Program-made: the position numbers and the translations under genes
Origin: Streptomyces albiflavescens
GTDB lineage: Bacteria > Actinomycetota > Actinomycetes > Streptomycetales > Streptomycetaceae
Length of the DNA stretch: 64,000 bases
Assembly (NCBI RefSeq): GCF_014645835.1
Contig: NZ_BMMM01000001.1
Span: 310,001-374,000, forward strand
Direction: 5' to 3'
The notes under the pieces: model-generated
Databases searched by the model: none
The model's input: the letters and a program-made list of their open reading frames with translations, nothing else
Told to the model about the DNA's origin: nothing
Shown here: one piece after another, positions 8,273 to 16,179 of the stretch
How positions within the stretch are numbered: the first letter of the stretch is position 1
Layout: the number at the start of each line of letters is the position of its first letter

Positions 8273-9168
8273 CGGCGTGCCTCCGCCTCGTCCTTGCGGG
8301 TGCGTCGCAGGTAGCCGAGCATGCCGAGCAGCAGGACGAGCATCAGCAGCATGGTGAGCGCGGAGCCGAGCGGCCAGTTCTGTCCCTGGAAGAACTTGTC
8401 CTGGATGAGGTTGCCGATCATGATCTGGTCCGGGCCTCCCATGAGCTGTGCGCTGACGAAGTCGCCCATGGCGGGCAGGAAGACCAGGACGAGCCCGGCC
8501 GTCGCGCCCTGCCGGGTGGCCGGCAGCGTGACGAAGAAGAAGGTGCGCACGGGACCGCCGTACAGGTCGCGGCCGGCCTCGATGAGGGAGACGTCCAGCC
8601 GTTCCAGGGCGGCGTACAGCGGGATGATCATGAAGACCACGAATCCGTAGACGAGCCCGGCGACCACGCCGAAGCCGGTGTTGAGGATCTTCGTGCCGCC
8701 GTCGGCCAGCCCGAGGGAGCGCAGCGCACGCAGGAGGGGTCCGTCGTCGGACAGGACGACCGACCAGCCGTACATGCGCACCAGGTAATTGGCGAAGAAC
8801 GGCACCACGATCGCGGCGATCATCGCGTGCTTGTAGCGGCCGCCGTACAGGGCGATGGTGTACGCCACCGGGTAGGCGATCAGCAGGCAGATGACGCAGG
8901 TCAGCAGGGCGTAGCCGAGGGAGCGCGCCAGGACCTCGGTGTAGGCGGGGTCGGCGAGGGCGCGGACACTGCCCAGGTCGAAGCCGAAGCGGGGGTTGCC
9001 GAGTTCGTCGGTGGTGCCGACGGCCAGGACGGCGACCAGCAGCAGCGAGGCGATCAGGAAGCCGGTCATCCACAGCGTGCCGGGGAGCATGAACCAGGTC
9101 CACATACGGGTTCCGGCGGCGCCCGGAGCGCGGCGGCGGGTACGGAAGGGGCCACGGAGCAAGGTCAT
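8269..9168 (-). CDS. potB: ABC importer permease, PotB type
   Basis: A 299-aa permease with about six membrane helices and the coupling motif LIEAGRDLYGGPVRTFFFVTLP. The first helix (FMLPGTLWMTGFLIASLLLVAVLAV) is followed by a large outer loop, typical of PotB/HydrP permeases. It overlaps the PotC gene by 4 bases and begins 1 base after the stop of the binding-protein gene, so the importer genes form one tight unit in the order D-B-C-A. Confidence 0.88.
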   Translation of the reverse strand: MTLLRGPFRTRRRAPGAAGTRMWTWFMLPGTLWMTGFLIASLLLVAVLAVGTTDELGNPRFGFDLGSVRALADPAYTEVLARSLGYALLTCVICLLIAYPVAYTIALYGGRYKHAMIAAIVVPFFANYLVRMYGWSVVLSDDGPLLRALRSLGLADGGTKILNTGFGVVAGLVYGFVVFMIIPLYAALERLDVSLIEAGRDLYGGPVRTFFFVTLPATRQGATAGLVLVFLPAMGDFVSAQLMGGPDQIMIGNLIQDKFFQGQNWPLGSALTMLLMLVLLLGMLGYLRRTRKDEAEARR

Positions 9169-9169
9169 C

Positions 9170-10294
9170 TCAGCCCGCCTTCACATGGGTCCAGGCGGTG
9201 TCCCGGGCGTCCTCCGCGGCGCGGCCGCCGTTGCGGAAGAACAGGTCCGCCTTCAGTTCGTCCTCGGTGACGATGCACTCGGGGAAGGGTTCGACCAGGG
9301 CGGCGTACACCTTCTCGGAGCCGGCCACCGGCATCGGGTAGCCGATGTACTCGATGTTCTTCTTCACGTTCTCCGGCCGGAGCATGTAGTCGATGAAGAG
9401 CAGCGCGGTGCCGGGGTGGGGTGCGTTCCAGGGGACGGCGTAACAGTCGGAGTTGATGGGCGTGCCCTCTCTCGGCGCCTCGAAGCCGAAGACGGAGGGG
9501 TCCTTGGCCTGGTTGAGCATGGCGGCCATGTCGCCGCTCCAGGCCTGGGTCATCACCGCGTTGCCGTTGAGGAGGTTGTTGTAGCTGTCGCTGGAGAAGC
9601 CGCGCAGCCGCGGCCGCAGGCTCCCCAGCAGCGCGGTGATGCGGTTCAGGTCGCCGGCGTCGCCGGTGCTGACGTCCAGGCCGAGTTCGAGGGCGCCCAT
9701 GCCGAGCACCTCGTCCCGGTCGTCCAGCAGGAAGACCCTGCCGCTTGCCCTGTCGTTCCACAGGTCCTTCCAGGACCCGGTCAGGTCGCCGATCCGGTCG
9801 CGGCGCCAGCCGATGCCGGTCTTGTAGGCGGTGAAGGGGACGGTGTGCGCGGAGCCGGGGTCGTACCAGGGGTCGGCGAAGTAGGTGTACTTGCCGAACA
9901 CGGCCTTGGAGTTGGCGAGTTGGGAGTGGTCGATCCGGCGCAGCCGGCCCCCGCGGGCCAGGCGCTGGGCCCACTTGGCGGTGGGGAAGATGATGTCGTA
10001 GCGGTTGCCGGCGTTGAGCTTGGCGACCATGCCTTCCATCGAGTCGAAGTTCGACTGGATGACCTTGACGCCGTACTCCTTCTCGAAGCCCTTGAAGACC
10101 GAAGGGTCCACGTAGTCGGCCCAGTTGAAGTAGACGAGGTCGCCGTCGACGCGGGCCTCGACCGGGGCCAGGTCCTTCTCGTCGGGTGTTTTGGCGGGCA
10201 TGAACCCGCAACCGCCGGCCGCGGCGCCGAGCAGACCGCAGGCGCCTGCCCGCAGTACGGCACGCCGGGACGGTGGAGGTACCTCGGGGGACAT
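9170..10294 (-). CDS. potD: Polyamine-type substrate-binding lipoprotein, PotD type
   Basis: The 374-aa product starts at ATG 10294, supported by GAGAGG about 7 bases upstream; an upstream in-frame start at 10354 would add 20 residues before the signal peptide. The N-terminus SRRAVLRAGACGLLGAAAGGC combines a twin-Arg motif with a lipobox-like Cys, so it is probably a Tat-exported lipoprotein on the outer face of the membrane. The mature part has the spermidine/putrescine-binding fold (VYFNWADYVDPSVFKGFEKEYGVKVI, later YIGYPMPV). It captures the substrate for the PotABC transporter. Ligand identity is not visible from sequence. Confidence 0.88.
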   Translation of the reverse strand: MSPEVPPPSRRAVLRAGACGLLGAAAGGCGFMPAKTPDEKDLAPVEARVDGDLVYFNWADYVDPSVFKGFEKEYGVKVIQSNFDSMEGMVAKLNAGNRYDIIFPTAKWAQRLARGGRLRRIDHSQLANSKAVFGKYTYFADPWYDPGSAHTVPFTAYKTGIGWRRDRIGDLTGSWKDLWNDRASGRVFLLDDRDEVLGMGALELGLDVSTGDAGDLNRITALLGSLRPRLRGFSSDSYNNLLNGNAVMTQAWSGDMAAMLNQAKDPSVFGFEAPREGTPINSDCYAVPWNAPHPGTALLFIDYMLRPENVKKNIEYIGYPMPVAGSEKVYAALVEPFPECIVTEDELKADLFFRNGGRAAEDARDTAWTHVKAG

Positions 10295-10473
10295 GAACGT
10301 CCTCTCCGTCGAGGATCGGCACAACTCCAGGGCGGGACCGGGATGTCGGCTCACGGAGGCCCTGACTCCGTAGGGGTGACCGGTCTGAGGAGGGGAGAGC
10401 GTGCGTCAGTGCGGGCCGGATAAGCCCGACGAGAGGTACGCGCCCGGCGCGTGCGGCCCGTCCGTCGAGCGGA

Positions 10474-11658
10474 TCACCGGACCTCCCCCTCCAGGTCGTC
10501 CCGGATCCGGCGGGCGAACCAGCCGACGGCGGCCTCGCGGCGCGAGAGCGGACCGGGCTCGAAGCCCGGGGTGGCCAGGCCGGCCTGTACGCGCTCGACG
10601 AGTTCGGCGTCCTCGTCGTTGGTGACCCAGCCGATGTGGACGTTCAGCCGCCGGGCCAGCCTGGTGCGGACGCTCTCCCCGCGCCGGGTGTAGAAGGCGC
10701 CCGGAATGGCCGCCCGGTCCTGGGCGGTGGGGAGCGCAGTCCACGCGAGCACGTGGTCAGGGTAGAAGTCGATGAGAGTGTTCGGGTAGATCACGGCGTA
10801 GCGCCAGACACGGCGGTCCGCCTCGGTCAGCCCCGGCATCGGGGTGGCGAGCCTCTGGTAGAGCCGCTCGGTCCAGTTCGAGGAGGGCTTGTCGCGCAGG
10901 GGCGACTCGAAGAGTACGTAGTCGTCCTGGATGTCGACCGTGTACGCCTGGTAGTCGAGCAGACGCATGAGCGCGGGGTGGGCCACGGGCACGTGGTAGC
11001 CCTCGAGGTAGTTGTCGACGATCACCTTCCAGTTGGCGTGCTGCTCCTCGCCCCCCGTGGTGTCGTGGATGCGGTGCCTGCCGATGGGTACGAGGTCGGC
11101 TCCTGCGTAGTGACCGACGGACTCGGCGAGACCGGCGCAGCTCTCGGCGAGCGGCACCGCGTCGAGGTCGAGGTTGACGAAGACGAAGCCGAGGAAGGAC
11201 TCGACCTTCACCGGGTGGAGCCCGAGACGGGGCTTGTCCAGGCACGGGATCCTACGGGCCTCGGGGGCGCCGACCAGGCGTCCGTCCAGTTTGTAGGTCC
11301 AGCCGTGGTAGGGGCAGCGGATCGCCTTTCCCGACGGTTCCGGGTCGGTGACCAGGCGGGTGCCGCGGTGGCGGCAGACGTTGAGGTGGGCGGCGAGCGT
11401 CCCGTCCTCGGTGCGGACGACCAGGACCTCCCGACCGGCCGCGGTGGCGGCGAGGCGGGCTCCGGGTCCGGGGAGGTCCGACTCGTGGCAGACGAGCTGC
11501 CAGGACTTGGCGAAGACGCCTTCGGTCTCGGCCGCGGCGACGGCCGGATCCGTGTAGTAACGCGCGGGCAGCGCTTCCCCGGGATGGTCCGGGGGCGGGG
11601 CCGGCCGTCCGGGCGGAGCCGGGGAGGCGGCGGGTGCCCGAGTGGTCGAGGACTGCAT
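10474..11658 (-). CDS. Rieske non-haem iron oxygenase, alpha subunit
   Basis: A 394-aa oxygenase. The Rieske [2Fe-2S] site is complete: Cys95-x-His97 and Cys115-x2-His118 (CRH ... CPYH). The mononuclear iron site is readable as His222 and His227 in LEGYHVPVAHP plus a likely Asp350 in NDEDAELVERVQAG. The bridging residue three before His222 is Glu219 rather than the Asp of ring-hydroxylating dioxygenases. Glu here is described for the carnitine oxygenase CntA group. The protein therefore looks like an oxygenase acting on amines or betaines (demethylation or C-N cleavage) more than on aromatic rings. No beta subunit or reductase is adjacent on this strand. It heads the minus-strand unit, with a strong SD (GGAGGAGG) and TetR-type operators upstream. 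Confidence 0.85.
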   Translation of the reverse strand: MQSSTTRAPAASPAPPGRPAPPPDHPGEALPARYYTDPAVAAAETEGVFAKSWQLVCHESDLPGPGARLAATAAGREVLVVRTEDGTLAAHLNVCRHRGTRLVTDPEPSGKAIRCPYHGWTYKLDGRLVGAPEARRIPCLDKPRLGLHPVKVESFLGFVFVNLDLDAVPLAESCAGLAESVGHYAGADLVPIGRHRIHDTTGGEEQHANWKVIVDNYLEGYHVPVAHPALMRLLDYQAYTVDIQDDYVLFESPLRDKPSSNWTERLYQRLATPMPGLTEADRRVWRYAVIYPNTLIDFYPDHVLAWTALPTAQDRAAIPGAFYTRRGESVRTRLARRLNVHIGWVTNDEDAELVERVQAGLATPGFEPGPLSRREAAVGWFARRIRDDLEGEVR

Positions 11659-11755
11659 GGGTTCCTCCTCCGCGCCGCGGCGGCGGCGATGGGCGGTGAG
11701 GCTACGCGGGGATCGGGGATCGGGGGCCGAGGTGGCTCCGGCGCTGCGCGATCCC

Positions 11756-11779
11756 GTCTGACTAATTGGTTAGTCAGAC
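11756..11779. promoter_or_regulatory. Palindromic TetR-type operator, site 1
   Basis: A perfect 10-bp inverted repeat, GTCTGACTAA and TTAGTCAGAC, flanks TTGG. It lies about 100 bases upstream of the Rieske start in the divergent region between the two catabolic units. The TGACTAA/TTAGTCA half sites have the size and symmetry bound by TetR-family repressors. The TetR gene at 19561-20223 is the obvious candidate regulator. Confidence 0.7.
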
Positions 11780-11816
11780 TGGGACCGGTGCAGGTCGATG
11801 TCAAGACTTGTGGGCT

Positions 11817-11836
11817 GACTAATTAGTTAGTTAGTC
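11817..11836. promoter_or_regulatory. TetR-type operator, site 2
   Basis: GACTAA and TTAGTC half sites face each other across 8 bases, with an extra TTAG inside so that the element reads as overlapping repeats of the site-1 half site. The centres of the two sites are about 59 bases apart. Site 2 is nearer the plus-strand unit, so a single regulator could control both directions. Confidence 0.6.
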
Positions 11837-12190
11837 TCGCTGCAGGCGGACCGCCACGGCCCGCACCGCACAGCCGTCTGCACAGCCGTCTGCGCAGCCG
11901 TCCGCACCGGCGTTCGCACCGCAGGCTCGCGGACCAGGGATCGGCACGGCTCACGCAACGCGGACCGCATGACTCCTGCCCGCCGGCCCGCACGCCACGG
12001 GATCCCGGGCTCCGCGCGACCGACGCAACCGGATCCGGCTCACCACGTCGACGCGATATACCGCCCCCTCGGCCGGTACCTCGCACCGCTCCCCGCCCGC
12101 TTCCCCAGGGCACCGGAGCATCCCCCGTCCACGCCATCGCTGCGCCACCCCGTTCCGTACGACCGGAACGGTCAGACCCCGGAGGCACGC
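11837..12190. other. Upstream region of the plus-strand catabolic unit, with short direct repeats
   Basis: No gene is supported here. Just after operator site 2 there is a three-fold direct repeat of CAGCCGTCTGCA-like units (about 11870-11910). The rest is GC-rich with no clear promoter boxes. The reading frame of the next gene is open through much of this stretch, but no start in it has an SD as good as the one at 12191. Confidence 0.45.
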
Positions 12191-12604
12191 ATGAGCGCTC
12201 ACCGCAGTCTGGTCTGGCTCGGCCTCACCCCCGAGCCCGAACGCGAGCTGCCCGCCGCGGTGGCCGCCCTGCGGGCCCCCACGCCGGGCCGCACACCGGC
12301 GGATCCCGTCACGGCCGAGCGGCACCGTGTGGAACGGCTCGTCCTGCATGGCACCCAGCGCGGCTGGCTGCGCTACCTCGCCGAGGTCACCGCGCTGGTG
12401 GTCGACGCCGCCGAAGGGCCCGGGGCCGGCAATCCGGCCGCGGCGCTCGTGGCCGGCGAGGTCGTCCTGGACCACCACCGCATGCTCATCGGCCTGCCGG
12501 GCGCCGGGTACGAACGCGCCGCTCCGCAGCGCCGGGCCCTGGAGCGCGCGGTCGCGCACCTGAAGAACCGTTCCTGCCACGGCGAACCGGGGAGTACCGC
12601 ATGA
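12191..12604 (+). CDS. Small unrecognised protein at the head of the NuoF-like/ferredoxin unit
   Basis: The product is 137 aa. ATG 12191 has GGAGG directly upstream, and its stop overlaps the ATG of the NuoF-like gene (ATGA), so it is co-translated with it. The sequence is soluble and helical, with no Cys cluster. It has one conspicuous stretch, ERLVLHGTQRGWLRYLAEVTALVVDAAEG, followed by VVLDHHRMLIGLPG. I do not recognise a family. Its fixed position before an electron-transfer flavoprotein and a ferredoxin suggests an accessory subunit of that system, perhaps for assembly or docking; this is inference only. Confidence 0.7.
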   Translation: MSAHRSLVWLGLTPEPERELPAAVAALRAPTPGRTPADPVTAERHRVERLVLHGTQRGWLRYLAEVTALVVDAAEGPGAGNPAAALVAGEVVLDHHRMLIGLPGAGYERAAPQRRALERAVAHLKNRSCHGEPGSTA

Positions 12605-13833
12605 CCGGCATCCTTCCGCTCGTCCCCGCCGGACAGCCCGGCCTGCTCACCGTCCCGCCGGGCGGGGAAGATCTCGCCCCCTACCTCGCGGCCGGCGGCT
12701 ATGCGCCCCTGCCCGCGCCCGGCGCATTGCTCGGCCGAGTGGCCGCGACGGAACTGCGCGGCCGGGGCGGCGCCGGCTTCCCCGCCGCCGTCAAGCTCCG
12801 CGCCGTCCGCGACGCCCCCGGCCGGCCCGTCGTCGTCGCCAACGGCGAGGAGGGCGAGCCGGGCTCGGTCAAGGACCGCTGGCTGCTGCGGCACCGCCCG
12901 CACCTGGTGCTGGACGGCGTACGGCTGGCGGCGGCGATGACCGACGCGGCACGCGGCTGCGTCTACGTCTCCGACGTCCGCGCCGAGCAGGCCGTCCGCC
13001 GGGCCCTCGCCGAGCGGCCTGCCGACCTCCGCGTCGACGTCGTGCGCACCGAGCACAGCTATGTGGCAGGGGAAGAGACCGCGGTCGTACGCCGTATCGA
13101 CGGCGGACCGGCGCTGCCCAGGGCCAAACCGCCGCGCCCCTACGAGAACGGGGTGGGAGGCGCACCCACCCTGGTCGCCAACGTGGAGACCCTGGCACGT
13201 ATCGCCGTACTGCACTCCCACCCCGACGCGGCGGCCGCGATCGCCGGCACCTACCTGGTCACCCTCTCGGGAACGGCGGGCGAGCCCGCGCTGGTCGAGG
13301 CGCCCGCGGGCACGTATCTGAAGACCCTCGCCGACCTGCACGGCCACGGCAGGGCCGAGGCGGTCCTGCTGGGTGGGCTGTTCGGCGGGCTGCACGGGGC
13401 GGGCTGGACGGACCTCCGGCTCGACCACGACGGGCTGGCCGCGGCGGGCGGAGCGCTCGGCTGCGGAGCCCTGCATTTCCTGCGCCCCGAGGACTGCCCG
13501 GTGGCCGTGGCCGCCGACGCGGCCGGGTACCTCGCCGCGCAGAGCGCCCGGCAGTGCGGGGTGTGCGTCTCCGGCACCGGTGCGCTGGCCGGGACGCTCG
13601 CGGCGGTGGCGCGCGGCGAGGCCGCCGACGACGACATCGCCAAGCTGCTCCGCTGGTCGGGGCAACTGCCCGGCCGTGGCGCCTGCGGACTCCTCGACGC
13701 CGCGGCGCGCATCGCCGCCACCCTCCTCGCGCACTTCCCGGACCGGGTCCAGGACCACCGGGACACCTCCTGCCCCGCCTGCGGCGACGCCGCGCCGCAC
13801 GACGGACGCCGCTTCGCGGTGGCCGTCCCCTGA
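12601..13833 (+). CDS. NuoF-like FMN/iron-sulfur oxidoreductase
   Basis: A 410-aa relative of the NADH-binding 51-kDa subunit of complex I. The FMN/NADH fold shows GRGGAGF (54-60) and NGEEGEPGSVKDR (81-93). A SLBB-like middle (GEPALVEAPAGTYLKTLADL) follows. The C-terminal iron-sulfur part is unusual: Cys319-x2-Cys322 and Cys362 are present, but the third Cys of the canonical Cx2Cx2C motif is Gly325, and an extra Cys391-x2-Cys394 pair occurs near the end. It is encoded with a ferredoxin and no other complex I subunit. A stand-alone NADH:ferredoxin reductase, possibly serving the divergently encoded Rieske oxygenase, is the best reading. An electron acceptor role in acyl-CoA oxidation is the alternative. 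Confidence 0.8.
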   Translation: MTGILPLVPAGQPGLLTVPPGGEDLAPYLAAGGYAPLPAPGALLGRVAATELRGRGGAGFPAAVKLRAVRDAPGRPVVVANGEEGEPGSVKDRWLLRHRPHLVLDGVRLAAAMTDAARGCVYVSDVRAEQAVRRALAERPADLRVDVVRTEHSYVAGEETAVVRRIDGGPALPRAKPPRPYENGVGGAPTLVANVETLARIAVLHSHPDAAAAIAGTYLVTLSGTAGEPALVEAPAGTYLKTLADLHGHGRAEAVLLGGLFGGLHGAGWTDLRLDHDGLAAAGGALGCGALHFLRPEDCPVAVAADAAGYLAAQSARQCGVCVSGTGALAGTLAAVARGEAADDDIAKLLRWSGQLPGRGACGLLDAAARIAATLLAHFPDRVQDHRDTSCPACGDAAPHDGRRFAVAVP

Positions 13834-13888
13834 CCCGACGCGAAAGCCGCACCCCTCGCCCGTCACCGATCGCCGAAAGGACCACGTC

Positions 13889-14080
13889 ATGAAACTCCTG
13901 CTGGACTCCACCCGCTGCCAGGGCTACGGCCTGTGCCAGGAACCCGCGCCCGAGCTCGTCGACCTCGACGAGTGGGGCTACGCCCGGCTGCAGGGGACCG
14001 TGGTCCCCGAAGGCGGCGCCGAGGCCGCCGCCGCGGCCGTCGCCGCCTGCCCCAACTCGGCCCTGCGGCTGGTGAAGTGA
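13889..14080 (+). CDS. Small ferredoxin, 3Fe-4S type
   Basis: The product is 63 aa. Cluster ligands are Cys10, Cys16 and Cys54-Pro55; the position of the fourth Cys is Tyr13 (CQGYGLC). This CxxYxxC...CP pattern is that of the [3Fe-4S] ferredoxins that serve P450s and some oxygenases in actinobacteria. AAAGGA precedes the ATG. It sits between the NuoF-like flavoprotein and the acyl-CoA synthetase (1-base gap to the latter), so it should receive electrons from the flavoprotein. No P450 gene is nearby; the Rieske oxygenase encoded in the opposite direction is the likeliest partner. Confidence 0.88.
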   Translation: MKLLLDSTRCQGYGLCQEPAPELVDLDEWGYARLQGTVVPEGGAEAAAAAVAACPNSALRLVK

Positions 14081-14081
14081 C

Positions 14082-16136
14082 ATGGGACGCGACCTGTCGG
14101 CGCTCTTCGACCCCATCTCCGTGGCGGTCGTGGGCGCGAGCGACGATCCCGCCAAGTACGGCCACGCCATCGCCGCCCAGGCCATCCGCGCGAACGGCCG
14201 CCGCCCCGTCCACCTGGTCAACCGCCGCGGCGGAACGGTGCTCGGCCGCACCGCCGCGCCCAGCCTCCGAGCCATCGGCGAGCCCGTCGACCTGGCGGTC
14301 GTCTCGGTGCCCGCGGCCGGCTTCGAGGCAGCGGTCGAAGAAGCCCTGGACTGCGGGGCCCGCGCGATCGTCGCCATCACCGCGGGGTTCGCGGAGACCG
14401 GAGCCGCCGGACGGGCCCGCCAACGCACCGTCGCGGAGCGCGTCCGCGCCGCCGGCGCCGTGATGGTCGGCCCCAACTGCCTGGGCCTCGCGGACAACAC
14501 GACCGACCTCTTCCTGGCCTCGGACACCTTCACGCCCGGCGGCGTGGCACTGCTCAGCCAGAGCGGAAACCTCGCCCTCGAACTCCAGCTTCGGTTTCGC
14601 CCGCACGGCCTCGGCTTCTCCCGTTTCGTCTCACTCGGCAACCAGGCCGACGTCACCCTCGTCGACCTGCTCGCCGACTGCGCCCGGCACGAGGGCACCC
14701 GGGCCATCGCGGTGTACGCCGAGGACTTCGCCGACGGACGCGCCTTCGCCGAAGCGGCCTCGGTCGCCGGGAAGCCGGTGGTCCTGCTCACCGCCGGACG
14801 CGGTGACGCCTCCGCGCGCAGCGCCCAGTCGCACACCGGCGCCCTGACCACGTCCGCCGACATCGTCGCCGCCGCGTGCCGGGACGCCGGGGTCGAACTC
14901 GTCGCCACGCCGCGCGAACTCAGCGTCGTCCTCGCCTCGTTGGCGGGCGGACGCCGGGCCGCCGGCCGCCGGGTCGCCGTGCTCACCGACGGTGGCGGCC
15001 ACGGAGTCATCGCCGCCGACGCCGTCGAGGCGGCGGGGCTGGCCGTGCCCGAACTCGAGCCGCCGACCCGGCGGCGCGTCCGGGAAGCACTGTGGGAACA
15101 GTCCGCCGTCGGCAACCCGGTGGACCTGGCCGGCATGGGCGAGCAGGATCCCGGCTCTTACGCCGAGACCGTCGCCGCGCTGCTGGCGGCCGAGGAGACC
15201 GACGCCGTGCTGATGACCGGCTACTTCGGTGGCTACGCGGCCGCGCAGGACGGGCTCGGCGGGGGCGGCGCCACGCTGGCGGAGGGGGAACAGGAGGCCG
15301 CCCGGCTCATCGCCGCCCACCACCGAGCCACCGCCAAGCCGCTGGTGGTCCAGTCGATGTACCCGCACTCCCCCAGCTGTCGCACCCTCGTCTCGGCCGG
15401 CATCCCCGTCTTCGGCGCGACCGAGGACGCGGCCCGCGCACTCGCCGCGACAGCGCCCACCGCCTACGACATCGGTCTCACGCCTCTCCCCCGCGCCGCC
15501 GGGCCGCTGCGGGAGACGGGCTACCTGGAGACCCGCCGGGCGCTGGAAGCCGCCGGGCTCCCCTTCCCCGCCGCGCGGGAAGTCCGCGACGAAGCCGAAC
15601 TGCTGGCGGCCACACGCGAGTTCGCGGGCCCCTATGTGCTCAAGGCCCTGCACCTGCTGCACAAGTCGGACGCCGGGGGTGTGGCGCTGGGCCTGGCCGA
15701 CCCCGACGAACTGCTCGCCGTCTTTCGCGAGATGAACGCACGGCTGGGCGCGCCGTCCTACTCCGTGGAGGCCATGGCGGACCTCTCCGACGGAGTCGAG
15801 CTGATCGTCGGCGTCGACCGCGACCCGCGCTTCGGGCCGGTCGCCATGGTGGGCCTGGGCGGAGTACTGGCCGAGCCGCTGCGCGACGTCACATTCACTC
15901 TGGCTCCCGTGCCGGCCGACCGGGCCCTGCGGCTGCTGCGGGATCTGCGCACCGCCGCCCTGCTGGACGGCGTACGCGGCCGGCCGGCCGTCGACGTGAC
16001 CGCGGCAGCCAGGGCGATCGAGACCGTCACCGCGTTCGCGGCCGCCCACCCCGAGATCGCCGAGCTCGAGGTCAACCCGCTGCTCGTGCGACCCACCGGA
16101 GTCCTCGCCCTGGACTCCCGCGCCGTACTGGCCTGA
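14082..16136 (+). CDS. NDP-forming acyl-CoA synthetase, fused alpha/beta type
   Basis: A 684-aa acetate-CoA-ligase (ADP-forming) family enzyme. Order of domains: CoA-binding Rossmann domain (SVAVVGASDDPAKYG), two succinyl-CoA-synthetase-like flavodoxin domains with the phosphorylated His251 in QSHTGAL, then an ATP-grasp domain from about residue 470 (LETRRALEAAGLPFPAARE ... GPYVLKALHLLHKSDAGGV). It makes an acyl-CoA from a carboxylate, ATP and CoA via phospho-His. In this operon it would activate the acid made by the amine oxidase and aldehyde dehydrogenase so that the two acyl-CoA dehydrogenases can act. The substrate acid is unknown. Confidence 0.88.
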   Translation: MGRDLSALFDPISVAVVGASDDPAKYGHAIAAQAIRANGRRPVHLVNRRGGTVLGRTAAPSLRAIGEPVDLAVVSVPAAGFEAAVEEALDCGARAIVAITAGFAETGAAGRARQRTVAERVRAAGAVMVGPNCLGLADNTTDLFLASDTFTPGGVALLSQSGNLALELQLRFRPHGLGFSRFVSLGNQADVTLVDLLADCARHEGTRAIAVYAEDFADGRAFAEAASVAGKPVVLLTAGRGDASARSAQSHTGALTTSADIVAAACRDAGVELVATPRELSVVLASLAGGRRAAGRRVAVLTDGGGHGVIAADAVEAAGLAVPELEPPTRRRVREALWEQSAVGNPVDLAGMGEQDPGSYAETVAALLAAEETDAVLMTGYFGGYAAAQDGLGGGGATLAEGEQEAARLIAAHHRATAKPLVVQSMYPHSPSCRTLVSAGIPVFGATEDAARALAATAPTAYDIGLTPLPRAAGPLRETGYLETRRALEAAGLPFPAAREVRDEAELLAATREFAGPYVLKALHLLHKSDAGGVALGLADPDELLAVFREMNARLGAPSYSVEAMADLSDGVELIVGVDRDPRFGPVAMVGLGGVLAEPLRDVTFTLAPVPADRALRLLRDLRTAALLDGVRGRPAVDVTAAARAIETVTAFAAAHPEIAELEVNPLLVRPTGVLALDSRAVLA

Positions 16137-16179
16137 TACCCGCACCCCATCCTCCGTCCCCGTACCGAAGAGGTCCCCC

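Noticed and set aside
10474..11658. Calling the Rieske protein an aromatic ring-hydroxylating dioxygenase
   Set aside because: No beta subunit, Glu bridging residue, and amine-uptake neighbours argue against an aromatic substrate.
11870..11910. Direct repeats CAGCCGTCTGCA as operator sites
   Set aside because: They are non-palindromic, low-complexity and not shared with any other promoter here.
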